A program made the position numbers and the translations under genes. DNA of 64,000 nt from Streptomyces sp. NBC_01341 (GTDB lineage Bacteria; Actinomycetota; Actinomycetes; Streptomycetales; Streptomycetaceae), in NCBI RefSeq assembly GCF_035946055.1, contig NZ_CP108364.1, positions 6,448,001-6,512,000 of the forward strand, written 5' to 3'. Under the pieces are notes generated by a model that was not told the origin of the DNA, searched no databases, and saw only the letters and a program-made list of their open reading frames with translations. Numbering within the stretch: position 1 is the stretch's first letter; the number at the start of each line of letters is the position of its first letter. Below, piece by piece: positions 26,334 through 35,172 of the stretch.

Positions 26334-28295
26334 CTACGACGGGCCGCCGTCACCCTCCCGCAGTGCGGTGAGGACAGCCAGGGGAGTCGCCGCTGCCCAG
26401 GCCTGCGGGGAGCAGGAGTGGGGGTACGGGACCGGGCGCGGGTGCTGTTCCCGCGAGTAGCCGGCCATCACCTCGGGCAGCCTGTGCCCGTGGTGCGCCG
26501 AGGCGTCCAGCAGGCCGAGAGCGACCGTGCGCGCCTCGTCCTGCAGACCGCAGCGCGCGAGGCCGAGCAGGATCACCGCGTTGTCGTGCGGCCAGGAGGT
26601 GCCCCGGTGGTAGGACAGCGGGTGGTAACCGGGCTGGCCGGAGGCCAGCGTGCGGATGGCCCAGCCCGAGAAGAAGTCGGGCTCCAGCAGTCGCTGTCCG
26701 ACCCGCCGGGCATGCCGGTCGTCGAGGATGCCGGACCACAGCAGGTGACCGGCGTCCGATGCCAGCGAGTCGACCTGCCGGCCCTCGCCGTCCAGGGCGA
26801 GCGCCGGAAAGTCGGGCCCTGACATCCAGAAGTCCCGCAGGAAACGCTCCCGCAGATCCGCGGCGGCCTTGTCGAGCCGCTCGGCGTACGGCGCGTCGTC
26901 CCACAGCCACCGGGCCATCCGCGCGGTGCGCACCAGCGCGTCGTAGGCATAGCCCTGTGCTTCCGCGACGGCGATCGGCCCCCCGGCCTGGGTGCCGTCC
27001 AGGAAGCAGATGGCTCCCTCGGAGTCCTTCCAGTTCTGGTTCACCAGGCCCTGGGGGTCGGGTGAGTAGACCAGGTAGCCCCCGTCGTCCAGACCGCCGT
27101 CCCGGAACATCCAGTCCACGGCCGCCCGGGCCCGGCTCTCCAGCCGGATCGCGAGGGCCGTGTCACCGGTCGACCGGGTGTAGCTGTCCAGCAGCACCAG
27201 GAACAGCGGGGTCGCGTCCACCGCGCCGTAGTACCGGCCGTAGGGCACCTGGCGGAAGTGCGCCAGTTCGCCGTGCCTGATCTCGTGGACGATGCGCCCG
27301 GGCTGTTCTCCCCGGCCGGCGTCGTAGCCGGTGCCCTGCGTCGCCGCGAGTGCGAGCAGGGTTCCCTCGGCCAGTTCGGGCCGATAGGGCAGGGCGAAGA
27401 GCGAGGTGAAGAGGGAGTCCCGGCCGAAGAGCGTGAGGAACCAGGGGATGCCCGCCGCGGGGACCCGTACGTCCTCGCCGTCCGGGCCCGTGGCCGGGAC
27501 CCGCAGGGCGGCCAGGTCGCGCAGTCCCCGCTCGCACGCGGCGGCCAGGCCCGCTGGGGCGTCCGGCGGCAGCGGCAGTGGTGCCCACGTGAAGGCTTCC
27601 GCGTCCGCGGCCTGTTCGGCGACCGCTTCCGCCGGTGTGCCCACGGCGGCCGGTGCCGGAGCGCCGTGCGCGTGCGCGGTGACGGTGAGCAGGATCTCGG
27701 CGGTGCCGTGGGCGGGCAGTTCGAGACGCCACTCCAGCCGGTGGGCGGTGGGCTCCTCGTCGACCGGCCGTACGGAAGCAGGGGCGGGGGACGCGCGCAC
27801 CGTCGTGCGCGAAATCCACTCGCCGCGCTCGTAGCCGAAGACCACGCCGTCCGGGAGGCCGCTCGCCGTGCGCAGCGCACCGGCCTTGTCGTAGGTGCGC
27901 TTGTCCGACCGCAGTTCGAACTGGTCGGCGAAGTCGGCGTCCGCGGTCAGCGAGAGGGTTGCGGCGACGGGCGCGGGGCGGTTGTTGACCAGCCGCAGAC
28001 GCTCCGTCAGTGCCCCGGTCCCCAGCGCCTGTTCACGGAACACGGCGTACGCGGCCGGTTCGTCCCGGGTGCCGGGCGGTGTGAGTACGCAGCCGGCGGA
28101 CGCCTCGCCGCTCGACGGGACCAGCACCGTGGGCGCGGTGCCGTCGACGTTCAGCGTCCACCGGCTCAGGTGCCGGGCGTCACGGTGGAACAGGCCGTCC
28201 GGGGAGGTGCCGCCGCGGCCGCTGAGACCGCCGTCGGCCCCGAGGACGACGAAGGTGCCCGCGCGGACCAGGGTGGTGTCCGCCGTGCCGTTCAC
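26334..28295 (-). CDS. Glycogen-debranching-like alpha-glycosidase (amylo-alpha-1,6-glucosidase family)
   Basis: A 653-residue cytoplasmic protein. About 200 N-terminal residues form a GDE_N_bis-type beta domain (GTSPDGLFHRDARHLSRWTL; RLVNNRPAPVAATLSLTADA). An (alpha/alpha)6 barrel follows, with IPWFLTLFGRDSLFTSLFAL, GELAHFRQVPYGRYYGAVDA, and YHRGTSWPHDNAVILLGLAR near the end. It probably hydrolyses alpha-glycosidic bonds of an imported glycoside. The start is GTG 28295, whose GTGA overlaps the stop of the gene upstream, so the two are translationally coupled. It is the last gene of the leftward catabolic operon. Confidence 0.9.
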   Translation of the reverse strand: MNGTADTTLVRAGTFVVLGADGGLSGRGGTSPDGLFHRDARHLSRWTLNVDGTAPTVLVPSSGEASAGCVLTPPGTRDEPAAYAVFREQALGTGALTERLRLVNNRPAPVAATLSLTADADFADQFELRSDKRTYDKAGALRTASGLPDGVVFGYERGEWISRTTVRASPAPASVRPVDEEPTAHRLEWRLELPAHGTAEILLTVTAHAHGAPAPAAVGTPAEAVAEQAADAEAFTWAPLPLPPDAPAGLAAACERGLRDLAALRVPATGPDGEDVRVPAAGIPWFLTLFGRDSLFTSLFALPYRPELAEGTLLALAATQGTGYDAGRGEQPGRIVHEIRHGELAHFRQVPYGRYYGAVDATPLFLVLLDSYTRSTGDTALAIRLESRARAAVDWMFRDGGLDDGGYLVYSPDPQGLVNQNWKDSEGAICFLDGTQAGGPIAVAEAQGYAYDALVRTARMARWLWDDAPYAERLDKAAADLRERFLRDFWMSGPDFPALALDGEGRQVDSLASDAGHLLWSGILDDRHARRVGQRLLEPDFFSGWAIRTLASGQPGYHPLSYHRGTSWPHDNAVILLGLARCGLQDEARTVALGLLDASAHHGHRLPEVMAGYSREQHPRPVPYPHSCSPQAWAAATPLAVLTALREGDGGPS

Positions 28296-29677
28296 GTGCG
28301 TGCTCCGTTCGACGTGGGAAGGGCGCCGCCGCCCGCCCGACCGGACGCGGCGAGCAGGTCGAGGGTGAGGGCCGCCGTCCAGCCGAACGCCCGGGTGCCG
28401 CGTGCCTCGGCGGTGACCGGGTCCACGTACTCGGCGAAGGAGCTGCCGCCCGCCGCGCCGAGCATGGCCCCGCGCAGCGCGTCGGCCGCGCGCGTCCGCC
28501 CGTACTGCCGAAGACCGCGCTCCAGCAGCCAGTTGGTGTTGAACCAGGCGGGACCGCGCCAGTAGCGGGACGGGTCGAAGGCGTGCCCCTCGAAGTCGTA
28601 CGAGGGTGCCATCGGGACCTCGCCGAGACGGAAGCTGCGGCCCTCGGCCGTGCTGAGCAGGGCGTCCACGATGTCCTGGGGCAGCCCGGGAACGATGAGG
28701 GGGACGAGCCCGGCGACGCTGCGTTCGGCGATCAGCTCGCCGCCGACCACGTCCCGGCAGAGGAACATGCCGTCGGCGGGCGACCAGAGACGCTCCACCA
28801 GCGCGGCGGTGAGACGCGCGGCCCGTGCCTCGTGGGGAGCGGGGTCCGCCCCCGTCTCGGCTGCGATCCGGGCGAGCGCGTGCTCCGAGACGATCAGGAG
28901 CGCGTTGACGCAGGGGTCCTCGACGGCGAAGGAGTGCGAGCCCCGCACATCCGCGTAGCCGCTGTCGCGGTAGTCGGCCGCCAGGCGCACGTAGCGCCCG
29001 TAGTCGAGATCGGTGGGACGCTCCGAGGCCTGGCCGTGGTCGAGGTCGGCACGCCGGTACGAGCCCGGGACGGCAGGCTCGACGCGTCGCAGGGGCGCGT
29101 CCCAGCAGGGACTGTTGTCCATTCCCGGCTCCCACGGGTGCACCATGGCGGCCAGCCCGGCGCCGCCGAGGTCGCGGGACCCGGTGAGGTAGTCGTGCCA
29201 GGCCACGAGCCGCCCGTACACCCGGGGCAGGAAGCCGCGGCTGCGCGAGGTCTCGGGGTCCGACTCGTGGACCAGCCAGGCGGCGAGCGCGTGCACCGGC
29301 GGCTGCACGATGCCCGACGTCTCGGTGCCGGCGGGCGCGCCCGCCGCCGTGCCGTCGGTCGACGAGCGCCAGAAGTCGGGGCTGGGGAAGTACGCGTCGA
29401 GGGGGACGGAGGGGTTGAACACGATGTGCGGCACGCGCCCGTCGGACCACTGGGCGCCGAGCAGGCTCTCCAGTTCGCGCTGGGCGCGGCGCACCGACAG
29501 GTGGCGCAGCCCGATCGCGATGAAGGCCGAGTCCCAGCTCCACTGGTGCGGGTACAGGCCCCGCGACGGGACGGTCGAACCGCCGGTCCAGTTGGCGAGG
29601 AGAACCCGTGCCGCGCCGTGCCGAAGTGTCAGGTCGTCGGCAGCGGCGGGCACGGGGGTTTCGAGCAGCGACGTCAC
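28292..29677 (-). CDS. GH63-like glycoside hydrolase (mannosyl-/glucosylglycerate hydrolase-like)
   Basis: A 461-residue (alpha/alpha)6-barrel hydrolase of the MGH1/GH63-related type. Recognisable parts are RGLYPHQWSWDSAFIAIGLR near the N-terminus, GRVPHIVFNPSV, a long middle region with HPWEPGMDNSPCWD, and SRYWRGPAWFNTNWLLERGL. The WDSAF and ENSPxWD-type (here MDNSPCWD) motifs carry the likely acid residues. Family members split glycosyl-glycerates or related alpha-glycosides. The GTG at 29677 has GGAGG 8 nt upstream and overlaps the upstream stop by GTGA. It works with the adjacent debranching-like enzyme on the same substrate class. Confidence 0.88.
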   Translation of the reverse strand: MTSLLETPVPAAADDLTLRHGAARVLLANWTGGSTVPSRGLYPHQWSWDSAFIAIGLRHLSVRRAQRELESLLGAQWSDGRVPHIVFNPSVPLDAYFPSPDFWRSSTDGTAAGAPAGTETSGIVQPPVHALAAWLVHESDPETSRSRGFLPRVYGRLVAWHDYLTGSRDLGGAGLAAMVHPWEPGMDNSPCWDAPLRRVEPAVPGSYRRADLDHGQASERPTDLDYGRYVRLAADYRDSGYADVRGSHSFAVEDPCVNALLIVSEHALARIAAETGADPAPHEARAARLTAALVERLWSPADGMFLCRDVVGGELIAERSVAGLVPLIVPGLPQDIVDALLSTAEGRSFRLGEVPMAPSYDFEGHAFDPSRYWRGPAWFNTNWLLERGLRQYGRTRAADALRGAMLGAAGGSSFAEYVDPVTAEARGTRAFGWTAALTLDLLAASGRAGGGALPTSNGART

Positions 29678-30474
29678 GCGCCGGACCTCCGCAGGAACGC
29701 GGGGATGGAGCGGACGGCCGCGACGGGGTCGCCGGTCAGACGGCACTCGGCGGCGAGGTAGCCCTCGTAACCGATGCTGTGGAGCGCGCCGATCCAGGCC
29801 GGCCAGTCCAGGTGGCCCGCCCCCGGCTGGAACCGGTTCGAGTCGCTGACCTGGGCGTGGCCGATGTACGGGGCCGCCGCGAGGATGGCGGCCGACGGGT
29901 CGGTCTCCTCGATGTTCATGTGGTAGCTGTCGATGCCGATGCGGACCGAGTCCAGGTCCACCGTGCGGATCAGGTCGACGGCCTGCTCCAGCCGGTTGAC
30001 CATGTGGTCCTCGTAGCGGTTGAGCGGTTCCAGGTACAGGCTCACGCCTTCACGGCGCGCGTGCTCGCCCAGCTCGGAGAGACCGGCCAGCAGCACCTCG
30101 CGGTCCTGCTCCTCGGTGCGCGGCGGCTCGAAGGGCGGCAGCCGGCGCGAGAACATCCCGTACGAGGCGGGGGTCTGCACACCCCGGGCCCCGATCTCGG
30201 CCGCGACGCTGAGCTGCGACTTCATCTGCTCCAGGGCGTCACGGCGCAGATCGTCGTCGAACGCGGCGAAGAAGTGCAGCATGTCGACGCAGACGGTCGG
30301 CATGACGACCCCGTCGGCGAGGGCCTGCTTCAGCTCGGGCAGACGGTCACGGAAGTGGAAGTCTCCCTTGGACCGCAGCTCGACGGCGTCGAAGCCGGCG
30401 TCCTGGGCGAAGGCCCACTTCTCCTGGAGCGTGTCGCCGGGAAGGAGCTGTTCCTGGCAGGCGGTTTTCAGCAT
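29674..30474 (-). CDS. Sugar phosphate isomerase/epimerase (AP-endonuclease-2 TIM barrel)
   Basis: A 266-residue TIM-barrel protein of the xylose-isomerase-like/AP_endonuc_2 family. Metal ligands are suggested by LYLEPLNRYEDHMVN (Glu), IGIDSYHMNIEE (Asp, His), HAQVSDSNRFQPGAGHLDW (His) and YLAAECRLTG (Glu). It would isomerise or epimerise a keto/aldo sugar intermediate. The ATG at 30474 has GAAAGGC upstream. Its stop overlaps the next GTG start. Together with the dehydrogenase upstream and the Gfo/Idh/MocA enzyme across the locus, it fits an oxidation-isomerisation route for a glycoside. Confidence 0.9.
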   Translation of the reverse strand: MLKTACQEQLLPGDTLQEKWAFAQDAGFDAVELRSKGDFHFRDRLPELKQALADGVVMPTVCVDMLHFFAAFDDDLRRDALEQMKSQLSVAAEIGARGVQTPASYGMFSRRLPPFEPPRTEEQDREVLLAGLSELGEHARREGVSLYLEPLNRYEDHMVNRLEQAVDLIRTVDLDSVRIGIDSYHMNIEETDPSAAILAAAPYIGHAQVSDSNRFQPGAGHLDWPAWIGALHSIGYEGYLAAECRLTGDPVAAVRSIPAFLRRSGA

Positions 30475-30547
30475 GGGATGCCTTTCGGCGCCGACGGTGG
30501 GCGCGCTGGGGGTCTGGCTGTTCGTACGGGGTGGGGGACCGCGGGGG

Positions 30548-31594
30548 TCAGAACTCCAGCACGACCTGGAGGGCGTCGGCGGGGGTCTCGTCGAGCAGCA
30601 CGTAGGCGTCGGCGGCCTCGGCCACCGGGACGACATGGCTGACCAGGGACTTCACGTCCACCTGGCCCTCGGCGACCAGCGAGAGGAAGGTCTTCTGGAG
30701 CCGCTCGACGGTCCAGCGGCCGGCGAGCTGCGGGGGCACTCCGCCGATCTGGGAACAGATCAGCTGCACCCGGTTGTGGTGGAACTCGTCACCGAGCCGA
30801 AGACCGGCGCCGTCGCCCTGGTAGAAGCCGGACGCGACGACGCGGCCGCCGACGGTCACGGAGCGAATGGCCTCGTGCAGGGCGGGGTACACGCCGCTGA
30901 TCTCGATGGCGACATCCGCGCCGGCCCCGCCCGTGGCGGCACGGATGCTCTCGGCGACGCTGTCCGCGCGGGCGTTCAGCGTGTGCCGCGCACCGTACTC
31001 CCGGGCTGTCGCCAGCCGGCCGTCCAGTGCGTCGACCGCGGTGACGCGCGCGCCGTTGAGCTGCGCGAGGCGGGTGGTCAGCAGGCCGATGACGCCCTGG
31101 CCGAAGACGGCCACGTCCTCGCCGAGGTGGATGTCGGCGGCGAGTATCGCGTTGTACGCGATGGCGCCGACCCGGGCGAAGGCCCCGGCGAGCGGCTCCA
31201 GGTCCGCGGGGAGGGTGTGACCGACCATGCGCTCGGCCGGGACGATTCCCTCGCTGCGGTGGCCCCAGATGCCCCAGACCAGATCGCCGGTGGCCGGCAT
31301 CCCCGGGGTGCCGACGAGCTCGGGCGAGACCTCGGTGACCTCGCCGACCTCCGAGTAGCCCCAGCCGGCGACCGGGTACTCGATGCCGGCAGCACCGTCC
31401 CGGAAGATCCTGGCCTCGGCGTCCCAAGTACGCGTCAGGTACGGGTTCGTTCCCCTATAGGCAGTTAGTTCGGTTCCTGCTGAAATGCCCGAATAGCGAG
31501 TTCGGACTCGCAGATGTCCCGCGGGAAGCGGAGCGCTCTCGTGCTCGGCGACTTCTACCTGGCGGGGGCCGGTGAACTGGACGACGCGTTCCAC
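30548..31594 (-). CDS. MDR-family dehydrogenase lacking the usual catalytic zinc cysteine
   Basis: A 348-residue medium-chain dehydrogenase/reductase. The GroES-like N-terminus has TRYSGISAGTELTAYRG, where classical zinc alcohol dehydrogenases have G-I-C-G-T-D. The Rossmann part carries the NAD(P) loop VAVFGQGVIGLLTTRLAQLN. Other typical segments: VVASGFYQGDGAGLRLG and LVSHVVPVAEAADAYVLLDE. The four-cysteine structural zinc site is absent. This subtype resembles BchC/threonine-dehydrogenase-like enzymes of sugar loci. The GTG at 31594 has a GGAG site. It is first gene of the leftward operon, sharing a 136-bp divergent control region with the ABC lipoprotein gene. Confidence 0.9.
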   Translation of the reverse strand: MERVVQFTGPRQVEVAEHESAPLPAGHLRVRTRYSGISAGTELTAYRGTNPYLTRTWDAEARIFRDGAAGIEYPVAGWGYSEVGEVTEVSPELVGTPGMPATGDLVWGIWGHRSEGIVPAERMVGHTLPADLEPLAGAFARVGAIAYNAILAADIHLGEDVAVFGQGVIGLLTTRLAQLNGARVTAVDALDGRLATAREYGARHTLNARADSVAESIRAATGGAGADVAIEISGVYPALHEAIRSVTVGGRVVASGFYQGDGAGLRLGDEFHHNRVQLICSQIGGVPPQLAGRWTVERLQKTFLSLVAEGQVDVKSLVSHVVPVAEAADAYVLLDETPADALQVVLEF

Positions 31595-31642
31595 GGGAGG
31601 CTCCGTTGGTGCTGGAAGGGGTGTTACTCGCTGACTTCAGTC

Positions 31643-31693
31643 GAAGATATCTCAGAGTTATGTCTTGTCAAGAAGCAAAAGTGATGCTGAGAT
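31643..31693. promoter_or_regulatory. Overlapping divergent promoter elements of the carbohydrate locus
   Basis: On the plus strand TTGTCA (31665..31670) has TGAGAT 17 nt later (31688..31693). On the minus strand TTGACA (31671..31666) has TATCTT 18 nt later (31649..31644). The two -35-like hexamers overlap inside the palindrome at 31663..31673, so one bound regulator could block both directions. Confidence 0.5.
31663..31673. promoter_or_regulatory. Palindromic operator candidate TCTTGTCAAGA
   Basis: A perfect 5-bp dyad (TCTTG-T-CAAGA) centred on the overlapping -35-like elements of both transcription units. The ROK repressor encoded at 35173..36381 is the obvious candidate ligand. Confidence 0.5.
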
Positions 31694-31699
31694 GCATCA
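31682..31699. promoter_or_regulatory. Second dyad TGATGC-TGAGAT-GCATCA
   Basis: Arms of 6 bp flank exactly the -10-like TGAGAT of the rightward promoter candidate. This geometry suits a repressor site. Confidence 0.45.
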
Positions 31700-31730
31700 G
31701 GAAAGTGCGTAAGTGGCGTGAGGACACAGC

Positions 31731-33134
31731 ATGGTGATGAAGACCCGACGGTCAAAGGCGACCCTGCTCGGGCTCGCCGGGACCCTGGCTGCAGGTCTGC
31801 TCGCAGGCTGCTCCGGCAGCTCAGGTGCCGAGCGGCCCGACAACAGGATCACGGTGTGGTCCCAGGAGAACCTGCCGCCGCGGATGGCCGCGACCCAGAA
31901 GGTCGTCGACCGGTTCGAGAAGGAGACGGGCGTCAAGGTCGACCTCGTCGGCGTGGACGAGACCCAGCTGCCGCAGCTGATCATGTCCGCTGCCGCCGCC
32001 GGCAAGCTCCCCGACGTCATCGGGGCGGTCCCGATGGGCCAGGTCTGGCAGATGTACGGCAACGGCCTGCTCAACACCGAGGTCGCCGACCGCGTGGTCA
32101 AGGACCTGCACCCGGAGACGTTCAACGGCAACGCGCTCTCGCTCACCGCCGACGGCGGCACCCGGCTCGGCGTCCCCTCCGACGCGTGGCTCCAGATCCT
32201 CGTGTACCGCAAGGACCTCTTCGCCAAGGCCGGACTCGACGCGCCGGACAGCTACGCGAGCGCCCTGAAGGCCGCCGCGAAGCTCGACAAGGGCGGCCGG
32301 GACGGCATATCCCTGGCCTCCGACCCCTCGGACGTCTTCACCCAGCAGAGCTTCGAGGACCTCGCCCTGGCCAACGGCTGTGAGCTGGTGGACGAGGCCG
32401 GCAAGCCCGCCCTCGACTCCCGGGCGTGCCACAACGCCTTCACGGCGTACAACGACCTCGCACGCAAGCACGGCGCGCCCGGCAGCCAGACCGTGGACAC
32501 CACCCGTGCCACCTACTTCGCCGGGAAGTCGTCCATGGCGGTCTGGTCCTCCTTCCTGCTGGACGAGATGGCCGGCCTGCGCGACGACGCGCTGCCCAGC
32601 TGCCCCGACTGCAAGAAGGACCCGAAGTTCCTGGCCCGCAACACCGGGATCGTGACCTCCCTCAAGGGCCCCGACGGCAAGGAGCCCGCCCAGTTCGGCG
32701 AGATCACGTCGTGGGCGGTCACCAGGACCGCGGAGACCGACGCGTCCCGGAAGTTCATCGAGTACATGATGGGCAAGGGCTACGCCGACTGGTTCGGCAT
32801 GGCCCCCGAGGGGAAGATCCCCGTCCGCACCGGCACCCCGGAGAAGCCCGGCTCCTTCCAGCAGGCGTGGCGCGGCAGCGTCATGGGCGTCGACCACCGC
32901 GAGTCCATGCAGAAGGCCTACCCCCCGGGCCTCCTGGACCGGCTCGTCACCGGCGTCGGCGACATGAAGCGATGGGGCCTCACCCAGGGGCAGGGCACCC
33001 TCGTCGGCGCCACCAACGGCGAACTCCCCGTCGCCAAGGCCATCGGCGCGATGACCAGCGGTCAGATCTCGCCCGAGCAGGCCGCCAAGGAGGCCAACGA
33101 CGAAGTGTCCGCCCTCCAGAAGTCCCTTCAGTAG
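31731..33134 (+). CDS. Sugar ABC transporter substrate-binding lipoprotein
   Basis: A 467-residue family-1 extracellular solute-binding protein. A lipoprotein signal with lipobox LLAGC (Cys near residue 26) anchors it to the outside of the membrane. The mature part begins SGSSGAERPDNRITVWSQEN and has typical features (GKLPDVIGAVPMGQVWQMYG; LGVPSDAWLQILVYRKDLFA; SWAVTRTAETDASRKFIEYM). It delivers a sugar or glycoside to the two permeases downstream. ATG 31731 and ATG 31737 are both possible starts. It is first gene of the rightward operon, divergent from the catabolic genes. Confidence 0.93.
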   Translation: MVMKTRRSKATLLGLAGTLAAGLLAGCSGSSGAERPDNRITVWSQENLPPRMAATQKVVDRFEKETGVKVDLVGVDETQLPQLIMSAAAAGKLPDVIGAVPMGQVWQMYGNGLLNTEVADRVVKDLHPETFNGNALSLTADGGTRLGVPSDAWLQILVYRKDLFAKAGLDAPDSYASALKAAAKLDKGGRDGISLASDPSDVFTQQSFEDLALANGCELVDEAGKPALDSRACHNAFTAYNDLARKHGAPGSQTVDTTRATYFAGKSSMAVWSSFLLDEMAGLRDDALPSCPDCKKDPKFLARNTGIVTSLKGPDGKEPAQFGEITSWAVTRTAETDASRKFIEYMMGKGYADWFGMAPEGKIPVRTGTPEKPGSFQQAWRGSVMGVDHRESMQKAYPPGLLDRLVTGVGDMKRWGLTQGQGTLVGATNGELPVAKAIGAMTSGQISPEQAAKEANDEVSALQKSLQ

Positions 33135-33168
33135 CCGCACGCCGCTCCGTCACCGAGGTAACCCACCC

Positions 33169-34149
33169 ATGAGCTCCATAACGAGCGGTGCGAAGAAGCG
33201 CCGCGTCCCACCGCAGAGCAGCAGCAGGCGGGAGAACCGGTCAGGTCTCGCCTTCGTCACGCCCACCTTCCTGGTGGTCCTGGTCGTGGTGATCCTGCCG
33301 ATCCTGTGGACCGTCCTGCTCGCCTTCCAGAACGCCAAGCTCGTCGACATCCAGGAGAACGGCCTCTTCGGCCACTGGACCCTCGACAACTTCTCCCAGG
33401 TCTTCGGCTCCCCCGGATTCTGGAGCAGCCTCGGCACCACGCTCCTCTACACCGTCGGCGCGACCGCGGGGTCCGTCGTCCTCGGGCTGATCGCCGCCCT
33501 CGCCCTGCGCAGGCCCTTCCGTGGGCGCGGAATCCTGCGTGCCGCGATGCTCCTGCCGTACGTCGCCCCCGTGGTCGCGGTCTCGTTCGTCTGGGAGGTC
33601 GCGCTCAGCCCGCAGTACGGCATCGTCAACGAGTGGGGCCGCAAGCTCTTCGGATGGGACGACCCGATCGCCTTCCTGTCCACCCGGTCCTACGAAGTGG
33701 GCGTGCTCGGCGTCCACTTCCACATCCCGCTCGCGCTGCTCACGGTCATCGCCTTCGAGACCTGGCGCTACTTCCCCTTCGCCTTCCTCTTCATGCTGGC
33801 CCGCCTCCAGGCGGTACCGGCGGGACTGGAGGAGGCCGCGGAGGTCGACGGCGCCACGATCTCCCAGCGCTTCCGGCACATCCTGCTGCCGCAGCTGATG
33901 CCCGTCATCGCCCTGCTGTCCGTCCTGCGCTTCATCCTGACGTTCAACAAGTTCGACGACATCTACCTGCTCACGGGCGGCGGCTCGGGCACGGACGTCG
34001 TGGCCGTCCGCGTCTACGACTTCCTCACGTCGCGCTTCGACGTCGGGGCCGCGTCCGCCCAGGCACTCGTCCTCGCGGTCGTGCTCATGGCCCTCCTGGG
34101 CATCTACTTCAAGTTCTTCGGCAAGAAGGTCCAGGAGGAGTCGGCATGA
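33169..34149 (+). CDS. Sugar ABC transporter permease (MalF-like)
   Basis: A 326-residue inner-membrane protein with about six helices. The first is LAFVTPTFLVVLVVVILPIL, after a basic cytoplasmic N-terminus. The EAA loop that docks the ATPase reads GLEEAAEVDGATISQRFRHI LLPQ. It pairs with the next gene to form the channel. It lies 34 bp after the lipoprotein gene and overlaps the next start by ATGA, a sign of coupled translation. No ATPase is encoded nearby. In Streptomyces such importers share MsiK. Confidence 0.93.
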   Translation: MSSITSGAKKRRVPPQSSSRRENRSGLAFVTPTFLVVLVVVILPILWTVLLAFQNAKLVDIQENGLFGHWTLDNFSQVFGSPGFWSSLGTTLLYTVGATAGSVVLGLIAALALRRPFRGRGILRAAMLLPYVAPVVAVSFVWEVALSPQYGIVNEWGRKLFGWDDPIAFLSTRSYEVGVLGVHFHIPLALLTVIAFETWRYFPFAFLFMLARLQAVPAGLEEAAEVDGATISQRFRHILLPQLMPVIALLSVLRFILTFNKFDDIYLLTGGGSGTDVVAVRVYDFLTSRFDVGAASAQALVLAVVLMALLGIYFKFFGKKVQEESA

Positions 34150-35096
34150 CCCCCACCCCCACGATGACCCGCGAGCAGCCGGGACGCACCTCGCGTCCGG
34201 TGCCGTCACCCGCGCGCCCCAAGGCCCGGCTGACCCGTGCCCAGTTCGAGAACCGGTTCTTCGGTGTGCTGCGCTGGGTGGTGATCGCCTTCCTCGCGGC
34301 GATCACGATCGTGCCCTTCTACTACATGCTGCTGCTGTCGGTGAAGCCCATCGACGCCTTGCTCCTCGACCCGGGCAACCTCTGGGTGTCCGCCAAGGAC
34401 TTCACGTTCGACACGTACGAGAGCGTCCTCAAGTCGACCTCGGACGGCGGCCAGGGCTTCCTGAGGATGCTGCTCAACTCGGCGCTCGTGGCCATCGCGA
34501 CCGTCATCCTGACCCTTGCGGCGGCGGTGCCCGGCGCCTACGCGGTGAGCCGGCTGAAGTTCTTCGGCAGCCGGCAGGTCAGCGCGCTCTTCCTCGCCGT
34601 ATACATGTTCCCGGCGACGCTGCTGGCCGTTCCGCTCTTCGTGATGTTCGCCAAGATGGGCCTGTCCGGAAGCCTCGTGGGACTCGCCATCGTCTACATC
34701 GCGCAGACCGTGCCCGTCTCCATCTACATGCTGAAGAACTACTTCGTCACCATCCCCTTCAGCATCGAGGAAGCGGCGGCGATCGACGGTGCGTCACGGC
34801 TCCAGACCGTACGCAAGATCATCCTCCCGCTGGCGCTGCCCACGCTCATGGCCACCGGGCTGTACGTCTTCATGATCGCCTGGAACGAGTTCCTGTTCGC
34901 CCTGCTCTTCCTGGCGGCCGACCCCGACAGGTGGACGGTATCCCTGGGCCTGCAGCAACTGGCCAACGGCATCGAGGTGTCGAAGACGGTACTGATGGCC
35001 GGGTCGGTCGTCCTGACCATCCCTGTGGTACTCCTGTTCTTCTCCGCCGAACGGCTCCTCACCGAGGGCCTGACCAGCGGTGCGGACAAGGGCTGA
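34146..35096 (+). CDS. Sugar ABC transporter permease (MalG-like)
   Basis: A 316-residue inner-membrane partner of the MalF-like permease. The first helix is WVVIAFLAAITIVPFYYMLL. The EAA loop is SIEEAAAIDGASRLQTVRKI followed by ILPLALP. The C-terminus has VVLTIPVVLLFFSAERLLTE. The ATG at 34146 overlaps the upstream stop by 4 bp. It is followed after about 76 bp by the ROK regulator in the same direction. Confidence 0.93.
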   Translation: MTPTPTMTREQPGRTSRPVPSPARPKARLTRAQFENRFFGVLRWVVIAFLAAITIVPFYYMLLLSVKPIDALLLDPGNLWVSAKDFTFDTYESVLKSTSDGGQGFLRMLLNSALVAIATVILTLAAAVPGAYAVSRLKFFGSRQVSALFLAVYMFPATLLAVPLFVMFAKMGLSGSLVGLAIVYIAQTVPVSIYMLKNYFVTIPFSIEEAAAIDGASRLQTVRKIILPLALPTLMATGLYVFMIAWNEFLFALLFLAADPDRWTVSLGLQQLANGIEVSKTVLMAGSVVLTIPVVLLFFSAERLLTEGLTSGADKG

Positions 35097-35172
35097 CGCC
35101 AGGAGCCGGGACGACGGCCGGGAGGCCACCGGGGCAGGCACGGGCGAGACTGACAGGGCGAGGACGGCGGGG

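Noticed and set aside
28292..29543. Extension of the debranching-like frame far upstream (to 29543)
   Set aside because: Residues before the GTG at 28295 are Arg-rich shadow of the GH63-like gene. The GTGA overlap and domain start support 28295.
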